This document shows positions 4,868 to 5,474 of a stretch of 5,474 nucleotides of DNA, piece after piece. Source of the stretch: Parachlamydiaceae bacterium (GTDB lineage Bacteria > Chlamydiota > Chlamydiia > Chlamydiales > Parachlamydiaceae). A program made the translations under genes and the position numbers. Position 1 is the stretch's first letter, and each line of letters begins with the position of its first letter. Below the pieces are notes generated by a model, which made no database searches, had not been told where the DNA came from, and saw only the letters and a list, made by a program, of their open reading frames with translations. The stretch spans positions 100,377-105,850 of the forward strand of contig CP058704.1 of the NCBI GenBank assembly GCA_013414685.1. The letters run 5' to 3'.

Positions 4868-5474
4868 TTTTTTTCCTTGATGTATTCAGATAAGGCTTTT
4901 TTGGAATAGATGTGGGCCTTTTTAAGGTCCCAGAGAGTCTTTAAATGCAACTTTTCTAAGTTAGACTGGACCTTTGAGAATAATTGATCGCGATGTTCCA
5001 AACGCTCCTGCTCGGTGGAAGTAGCGGGATCCAGTTCTAGTTCGCTTTCATTTTGGATCTGTGGTAAAAGACCGATTTCCCAATAGTCTCTGAGATACCA
5101 GATCGAAAATTTAACCAACGCCTCGATCGCAGGCTCTCCATTGCTAAGAGACTCAGGGTCATTTAAGTCGTAAGGATTTCCAAAGACAGTATTGATTTGC
5201 TGATTCAATAGTTCAAAAAGGCCTGTTGTTCCCTGAGAAGTTTCGGGGTGTCCTATAAACTGATTGAGCGTATGCAGATATTTGTCTTTGATTTCATTGA
5301 GATTTTCAATGAGATCTGTGCGATGGGTATTCCATGCGATTTTCAAAGCGCTTCTCATCTTTTCGAGACTGTTACTGAATTCCAATGAAATATCATTAAT
5401 TTTATTTTTGATAAGGATTAATTCGTTTTTACCAATGTGATCGATCGATAAATGCTCAATCTCTTTAAGGATTT
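4861..5474 (-). CDS. 3' part of unrecognised helical protein, truncated by right edge
   Basis: The frame is open from the window edge to TGA at 4861-4863, 203 codons without a break. A TTG start at 5385 is possible on paper, but the frame upstream (EIEHLSIDHIGKNELILIKN) is equally protein-like, so the true start is probably outside the window. The protein looks mainly helical and charged: LEKMRSALKIAWNTHRTD, NEIKDKYLHTLNQFIGHP, FGNPYDLNDPESLSNGE, LVKFSIWYLRDYWEIG, an acidic ESELELD, and a Lys-rich end KKALSEYIKEKNH. No membrane segment, repeat or catalytic motif is recognised. Its A runs of 6 and 7 are intact, in contrast to the broken genes to the left. Its last 7 bases overlap the end of the plus-strand gene. 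Confidence 0.72.
   Translation of the reverse strand, partial: ILKEIEHLSIDHIGKNELILIKNKINDISLEFSNSLEKMRSALKIAWNTHRTDLIENLNEIKDKYLHTLNQFIGHPETSQGTTGLFELLNQQINTVFGNPYDLNDPESLSNGEPAIEALVKFSIWYLRDYWEIGLLPQIQNESELELDPATSTEQERLEHRDQLFSKVQSNLEKLHLKTLWDLKKAHIYSKKALSEYIKEKNH

Noticed and set aside
4861..5385. TTG at 5385 as the true start of the right-edge gene
   Set aside because: The frame upstream is open to the window edge and protein-like, so the gene is better called partial.
1..5474. tRNA, rRNA, CRISPR arrays or phage genes
   Set aside because: No cloverleaf, ribosomal RNA segment, regularly spaced short repeat or recognisable phage protein was seen on either strand.

Overview
This is an AT-rich window dominated by one minus-strand gene train, with a short divergent plus-strand gene near its right end. 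The composition, a single Sel1-like repeat protein, and a small one-pass membrane protein with a WEKAGRGFIG-type juxtamembrane stretch resemble the lineage-specific hypothetical proteins of environmental Chlamydiota (Parachlamydia/Waddlia relatives). That assignment is recollection and inference; no marker gene is present, so it is tentative.

Layout, right to left on the minus strand. (i) 4861-5474 is the 3' part of an unrecognised helical protein that runs off the right edge. It converges on, and overlaps by 7 bp, the plus-strand membrane-protein gene 4287-4867. (ii) A divergent promoter region (4184-4286) separates that gene from the minus train. (iii) 4183-3062 is a Sel1-like repeat (SLR) protein with a Cys/His cluster. 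(iv) 3060-1546 (paralogue B) and (v) 1522-300 (paralogue A) are tandem copies of one gene with near-identical 5' heads, long acidic linkers and a diverged but clearly homologous C-terminal domain. (vi) 186-1 is the 5' end of another unrecognised gene leaving the left edge. SLR, B and A are packed like an operon: SLR stops 1 nt before the B start, and B stops 23 nt before the A start, each start behind AAGGAA.

SLR, B, A and the start of the plus-strand gene are all broken by frameshifts, about 21 in total. Restoring one base (twice, two bases) per break, mostly in A runs of the coding strand, gives continuous frames of about 375, 507, 409 and 193 codons with no remaining nonsense codon. Each corrected length is an exact multiple of three. 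Most substitutions between copies A and B are silent in the corrected frame. This fits homopolymer under-calling in the assembly, or genes read through by polymerase slippage, better than old pseudogenes, but the sequence alone cannot decide. Stretches of these genes open in one frame are listed separately where useful.

The most interesting biology is the tandem pair: an almost invariant N-terminal head plus ribosome binding site on two divergent tails, downstream of an SLR/Cys-His protein. This arrangement would suit secreted or host-interacting proteins, but no function is demonstrated.
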